A stretch of 8,877 nucleotides of DNA from Endomicrobiia bacterium (GTDB lineage Bacteria; Elusimicrobiota; Endomicrobiia; Endomicrobiales; Endomicrobiaceae). The stretch covers positions 1 to 8,877 of the forward strand of contig BNVZ01000046.1 in assembly GCA_025998475.1 (NCBI GenBank). The letters run 5' to 3'. The position numbers and the translations under genes were made by a program. Within the stretch, counting starts at the first letter, position 1. Each line of letters begins with the position of its first letter. The notes under the pieces were generated by a model. The model was given only the letters and a program-made list of their open reading frames with translations. It made no database searches and was not told the DNA's origin. Shown in pieces: positions 5,866 to 8,877 of the stretch.

Positions 5866-5969
5866 GCTCTGTTTTTAGTATTAAGATCCATAAAACATCC
5901 TATCGCTTTGCTAGTTCGCCTAGTGCTTGCATATATTTTCAAGCGATCGCAAACGTACCAATACAAAAG
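5866..5969. other. aroE / SpoIID-like intergenic spacer
   Basis: This lies downstream of the SpoIID-like gene and upstream of aroE. It holds an 8-bp palindrome GCGATCGC (5943-5950), a small hairpin GCTTG...CAAGC (5925-5944) and CTAG-TTCGC-CTAG. None has a T-run, so a rho-independent terminator is not clear. The minus strand has a 17-codon frame (MDLNTKNRAMSLMRVRI) with AGGAT before it, ending at the aroE upstream copy. It looks protein-like but I cannot assign it; it may be the tail of a lost gene. Confidence 0.4.
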
Positions 5970-7094
5970 CTAGTCGGCTATATAATCTACCATTTTTATT
6001 TTTGCTTTGGGATAAAAATGCTCTAAAATTTTTTTATATGTTTTACCTTTTTCAGCCATACCTTTAGCACCCCATTGACATAAACCAAATTTATGTCCAT
6101 AACCTTTGCCTTTAAAATAAACCTTATCGCCTTTTACCTTAATGGAGTTGAATGCATGACTTTTTATTTTATATTCGTCAATCGCAAGACGAAATTTATA
6201 GGCATTTAACATCGTTTTACCTTTGGAATGTATTATTTCAAGTTCTTTTATTGCGCCTGCCGGTGTTTTTCCTTTAATTTTTATCTTCTTTATTTTGCCG
6301 ATGTTATTATTTGCAAGTTTTTTGCTTATTAGATTTGCGTCTATCTCCTGCTCCCATTTTGTATGTGGAGCTTTACAACAATAGCCGCATTTTACACCTT
6401 TTAAGTAAGGCTTTTCCCAATTCCACACATATTTTGGATTGTCTGTACGACCTCCACAATTAGAGTGAAAAAGTGTTTGGGCAAATTCACCTTCATATGT
6501 TAAAACTTCTCCTTGAGTTTCTCGAACGGCTTGATCTGTTGCATGAACTTCATCGCTTAGCCCACCGTAAATCTGACAATGTGTCGTAGCGCACACATTA
6601 AATCCCTGATGCGCATGTCTGCTTAAATTACTAAGTGCATATGTTCTGCTTATAACAGCTTGTGCTTTTAAGGCTTCTTTACCAGAAGCAGAGCCTATCT
6701 CTTTTGGCAAAACACCTTTTACATAGTCTTCTATAGTTAAAATATTAACGACATTCATTTTGTTACCCGATTTTATTAATTTTAAATACCCCTGATATGG
6801 CTTAGAGTTAACAAAAATTATACCGTTAGAAGGATTGATCTTTACAGGCAAAGATAATCCGTACTTCTTCATCTTAACACCTTTTGCCGAATGAGAAACA
6901 TTAACGGTGCCTTTTGTAAGTTTCAACTTTCTGTTTGACGCGTCCAAAACATAGAAATCTTTTGAACTTCCCAACTCTAAAGATGTTGCATCAATCATTA
7001 TACCTACAGCTATATTCTTTTGAACTTTCCCTATGCTGTATGCGTTTGCGCATAACAGTGATACTAATAATGCACATGTAATTATTTTTTTCAT
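5970..7094 (-). CDS. Secreted SpoIID/LytB-family protein, probable peptidoglycan lytic enzyme
   Basis: The SpoIID/LytB family includes lytic transglycosylases that cut glycan strands of peptidoglycan. A signal peptide covers about 1-20 (MKKIITCALLVSLLCANAYS), placing the protein outside the cytoplasmic membrane. Family signatures follow: LTIEDYVKGVLPKEIG, with Glu132 in the position of the catalytic Glu; EALKAQAVISRTYAL (140-154); CATTHCQIYGG (168-178), where Cys/His bind zinc in some homologues; SNCGGRTDNPKYVW (211-224); and GKGYGHKFGLCQWGAKGMA (329-347) plus ILEHFYPKAKI at the end. The usual GHGVG loop reads GHKFG. Additional cysteines (213, 236, 239, 240, 339) suggest metal or disulphides. 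Length 374 is ordinary. This family is widespread in non-sporulating bacteria, so sporulation is not implied. A promoter sits 27 bases upstream. Confidence 0.88.
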   Translation of the reverse strand: MKKIITCALLVSLLCANAYSIGKVQKNIAVGIMIDATSLELGSSKDFYVLDASNRKLKLTKGTVNVSHSAKGVKMKKYGLSLPVKINPSNGIIFVNSKPYQGYLKLIKSGNKMNVVNILTIEDYVKGVLPKEIGSASGKEALKAQAVISRTYALSNLSRHAHQGFNVCATTHCQIYGGLSDEVHATDQAVRETQGEVLTYEGEFAQTLFHSNCGGRTDNPKYVWNWEKPYLKGVKCGYCCKAPHTKWEQEIDANLISKKLANNNIGKIKKIKIKGKTPAGAIKELEIIHSKGKTMLNAYKFRLAIDEYKIKSHAFNSIKVKGDKVYFKGKGYGHKFGLCQWGAKGMAEKGKTYKKILEHFYPKAKIKMVDYIAD

Positions 7095-7120
7095 TTGTTA
7101 TTGGCTCTATAGACATTAGT

Positions 7121-7148
7121 ACTATACATGATTTTCCCAATTTTGCAA
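7121..7148 (-). promoter_or_regulatory. Promoter of the SpoIID-like gene
   Basis: The minus strand has TTGCAA (7143-7148), a 16-base spacer and TATAGT (7121-7126), placing the start near 7114 with a leader of about 20 nt. The ribosome site is weak (AGAG about a dozen bases before the ATG). Confidence 0.5.
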
Positions 7149-7260
7149 GCAGTCTTTGAAAGTTCTTATTATAACCCAACAACAAACTAAACCATCCTTT
7201 CATTTTACTCTATCATCAAACAAATCTTTAAGATATTTCTATAGTCGACGTGCTCATTGT

Positions 7261-7289
7261 ATATAATTTTATCACATAATCAAAATCAA
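7261..7289 (-). promoter_or_regulatory. Second, distal promoter-like site
   Basis: The minus strand has TTGATT (7284-7289), 17 bases, then TTATAT (7261-7266), about 165 bases before the SpoIID-like gene. Only short, unconvincing frames lie between, so it may be an alternative start for the same gene. Confidence 0.3.
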
Positions 7290-7355
7290 ACTAAAAAATG
7301 TTATTTGGACTTCTAAAAGTAAGACTCATAAGACATTTGCTCAAAAAAAGCAGTA

Positions 7356-7471
7356 GACCTCCCGCACAACTTGAGTATTAAATTTTAGAGTTACAAATAC
7401 CTGCAACCCAAGTTAAATCGCAGTCCAAAGGGTCTTTTGTAATTACTAAATTGTTCCTTAAGAAACAAGTA
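7356..7471 (-). mobile_element. Solo right-end remnant of an IS5-type element
   Basis: About 100 bases match the right end of the element at 7512-8388 in inverted orientation: the terminus TA-GACCTC, then TATTAAATT, ACAAATACCTGCAA, and AAGTTAAATCGCAGTCCAAAG. Read on the minus strand it keeps the transposase C-terminus as FLKEQFSNYKRPFGLRFNL before drifting out of frame. The rest of that copy is gone. Together with the dead element it forms a long imperfect inverted repeat around 7356-8388. Confidence 0.75.
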
Positions 7472-7511
7472 TAATGAACCTCCGCACAGCAAGCTGTGCG
7501 GAGGTTCATTA
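7472..7511. repeat. 40-bp near-perfect palindrome next to the IS end
   Basis: Arms TAATGAACCTCCGCACAGC (7472-7490) and GCTGTGCGGAGGTTCATTA (7493-7511) are perfectly complementary around AA, a 19-bp stem. It is clearly more GC-rich than its surroundings and has no T-run on either side, so it is not a plain terminator. It is bounded by TA at both ends; the right TA is also the flank of the IS element. It could be a REP-like or MITE-like unit chosen as an insertion site, or a cruciform formed by IS recombination. Confidence 0.75.
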
Positions 7512-8388
7512 GACCTCTTGCATAACTAATATATAAAAGTACAATAGAAGTACTATGAAACAGAAAAAGAAAGCGTGCGGAAACAGATGGAATGGGTTTA
7601 GGCGATTAATGGGAGTAAAGAAAGGGACGTTTGACAAAACAAAGGATAGCAAGGAGTAAGAAAAGAAAAAGGGGGAGTGGGTGAGCAAAGAGAAAATTGA
7701 GTATAGAGAAGATGGTAAAGATGATGTTTTAGTACTTTAGGGCAATATAGGACGTATTATCAGATAGGAGACAGTTACAATGTCAGTGAAAGTTGTGCAT
7801 ATAGGACTAAAAGCACGTAGAAGAAGTATTAATAAAGAGTGGGGAATATGCACTAGATGGGAATAGGTATTGATAAACAAAGCGCTAGAAGTAAAAGTAG
7901 CAGTGATTATGCTAGAGATTGATGCAAAGACCTAAAAAAACAGCGAAAGTGGCAAAGCAAGAAGAAAAAGAGACATACAATAAAGGCATTGGTAGTAGTT
8001 AAATTAAAGGTGAGCAAATAATATGCACAACGATTGATAGGGCAAGGAGCACGATTTTGGTTTATTTTAGTAGGCATGTATTTATGCAAAGAAAGACAAT
8101 AAGATACATGGCAGATACAGTTTAGGAGGCCTTAGGCAGAATACATACAAACACACTAGTTCTAAAAAAAGAGATCAAAGAAACACCCACTGACAAAAGA
8201 AGATAAAGAGTTAAATAGGGAGATTTCATCAAAAAGGATTATAGTGGAAAATATCAAAAGTATTTGTTAAAAGGTTCAAAATAGTCTAAAGAATAGATAA
8301 GTAATCGCAAAAGACGCTTTGGACTGCGATTTAACTTGATTGCAGGTATTTGTAATTCTGAATTTAATACTTAGTTATGCAAGAGGTC
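7512..8388 (+). mobile_element. Degenerate IS5-family insertion sequence
   Basis: About 877 bp bounded by inverted ends: GACCTCTTGCATAACTA on the left and its complement TAGTTATGCAAGAGGTC on the right, each flanked by TA (7510-7511 and 8389-8390). Size, termini and transposase remnants fit IS5-family elements. The right end interrupts the lon fragment after the codons for RVLE. The left flank does not continue lon, so later recombination or deletion removed the rest. Confidence 0.8.
7555..8374 (+). pseudogene. IS5-family transposase, multiply frameshifted
   Basis: Family pieces appear in order but in changing frames. MKQKKKACGNRWNGFRRLMG and VKKGTFDK start at 7555 and stop after 34 codons. 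QYRTYYQIGDSYNVSESCAY begins at 7743. VEEVLIKSGEYALDG begins at 7817. MQRPKK near 7922 follows a spoiled first catalytic Asp (normally DVTETPIERPKK). HTIKALVVVKLKV lies near 7976. GCAGATACA near 8110 marks the second Asp region (ADxGY). PLTKEDKELNREISSKRIIV begins at 8187. SNRKRRFGLRFNLIAGICNS begins at 8300 and stops at 8374. At least seven frame changes or stops mean it cannot make active enzyme. Confidence 0.85.
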
Positions 8389-8390
8389 TA

Positions 8391-8759
8391 TTCTAAGACC
8401 CTGTCTTTAACTTTCTCCAATCCGTAATGATCTTGGTCCAAAATTTCTTTTGCCCTGTTTAAATCCAAATTATCGGCAGTAAATTTTTCCCAAGGTAAAT
8501 CCAAAATCCATTCAATGTAAGTCCTTATAACAGTAGCCTCAGGAGACATAGGCATCATTTTTTCAAGTCTTGATATTTCTTTTTCCGCGGCATCTCTTGC
8601 AGCTTGAGGCATTTTCATATTTTTTAACTTTTTTTTAAGTTCATCAGCATCCTTTTGGACATCGTCCTTTTGCTTAAGCTCTTTTTGAATAGCTTTCATC
8701 TGTTCCGTAAGATAATATTCTTTTTGCGTTTTTCCTATTTGATTTCTTACTCTGCTTCT
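8391..8759 (-). pseudogene. lon: Internal fragment of ATP-dependent protease Lon
   Basis: Lon degrades misfolded and regulatory proteins. Only about 120 residues remain, from RSRVRNQIGKTQKEYYLTEQ through MKAIQKELKQ, the helical region before the ATPase, to MPMSPEATVIRTYIEWILDL, PWEKFTADNLDL and DHYGLEKVKDRVLE. Intact Lon has about 780-800 residues. This piece stops just before the AAA+ module, so Walker A, Walker B and the Ser-Lys protease pair are absent. The 3' end is cut by the IS element at 8388, and the N-terminal substrate domain is replaced by KAE-coding repeat DNA. The remaining codons are uninterrupted, so truncation is recent. An ATG at 8699 in frame is simply the Met of EQMKAIQ. 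A functional lon may exist elsewhere. Confidence 0.85.
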
Positions 8760-8877
8760 TGTTTTGCTTTTGCTTCTGCTTTTTCTTTTTCTTGTTTTAC
8801 TAGTGCTTCTTCTGCTGCTATTCTTAATCTTTCTTTTTCTTGTGCTTCTCTTTTTCGTTGTGCTTCTTCTGCTTTTT
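8747..8877 (-). CDS. C-terminus of a KAE-rich coiled-coil protein
   Basis: The frame enters from the right edge and ends with TAA at 8747-8749. The 42 visible residues are nearly all Lys, Ala, Glu, Gln and Arg (KAEEAQRKREAQEKERLRIA, then AEEALVKQEKEKAEAKAKQE, AE), a long charged helix as in TolA-type spacers or surface stalks. Its stop lies inside sequence that in another frame codes for Lon (RSRVRNQ), so the end of this protein was probably created by the rearrangement and its true C-terminal domain may be missing. The Lon frame is also open through this repeat to the window edge. No name can be given without the N-terminal part. Confidence 0.5.
   Translation of the reverse strand, partial: KAEEAQRKREAQEKERLRIAAEEALVKQEKEKAEAKAKQEAE

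Noticed and set aside
6991..7203. 70-codon minus frame MKGWFSLLLGYNKNFQRLL... overlapping the SpoIID-like start
   Set aside because: It overlaps the signal peptide of the real gene in another frame and shows no family motif; the promoter at 7121-7148 lies inside it.
7907..8089. 60-codon minus frame inside the IS element
   Set aside because: It is the antisense shadow of the degraded transposase, whose family motifs run on the plus strand.
7356..8388. A CRISPR-like or new palindromic system formed by repeated ends
   Set aside because: The repeats are explained by IS5-type termini and transposase remnants; there are no regularly spaced direct repeats with spacers.

Overview
The window is an AT-rich bacterial chromosome segment, roughly one-third G+C by eye. 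Every recognisable chromosomal gene lies on the minus strand. It combines a core block of housekeeping genes with flanks full of decayed DNA: a lon gene cut at both ends, a multiply frameshifted insertion sequence, a second remnant of the same element, a recent tandem duplication, and long stretches without coding potential. This mix of intact biosynthesis genes and heavy pseudogenisation fits a host-associated, reducing genome. A SpoIID/LytB-type protein next to MEP-pathway and shikimate genes at this composition would suit an Elusimicrobiota/Endomicrobium-type symbiont, but that placement is inference from style, not proof.

Layout, left to right. Positions 1-2500 are accessory. They hold the first codons of a probable exported protein (1-42), a small lipoprotein with a basic repetitive tail (604-996), and about 1.2 kb with no convincing gene. 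That stretch contains 11-bp tandem repeats, a diverged copy of the lipoprotein leader, a good sigma70-type promoter, a large hairpin and a broken small reading frame. Positions 2518-4756 hold ilvE (branched-chain aminotransferase), ispF and ispD (two MEP isoprenoid enzymes). Positions 4909-5730 hold aroE (shikimate dehydrogenase), whose 5' end lies in a perfect 2 x 107 bp tandem duplication. Positions 5970-7094 hold a secreted SpoIID/LytB-family protein with its own promoter. Positions 7356-8388 are mobile-element debris: a solo end of an IS5-type element, a near-perfect 40-bp palindrome, and a full-length but dead IS5-type element. From 8391 to the right edge there is a fragment of lon, and a KAE-rich coiled-coil ORF overlaps its truncated start.

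The central genes read as supply functions: amino-acid transamination, isoprenoid precursors, the aromatic pathway, and cell-wall processing outside the membrane. ispD and ispF are tightly spaced and clearly co-transcribed. aroE, ilvE and the SpoIID-like gene have leaders long enough for their own control. I did not find an RNA gene, a CRISPR array or a coherent new multi-gene system. The most unusual signals are the aroE start duplication, the chimeric lon/KAE junction, the palindrome wedged between two IS ends, a promoter with an operator-like dyad filling an over-long spacer, and the 11-bp phased repeat.
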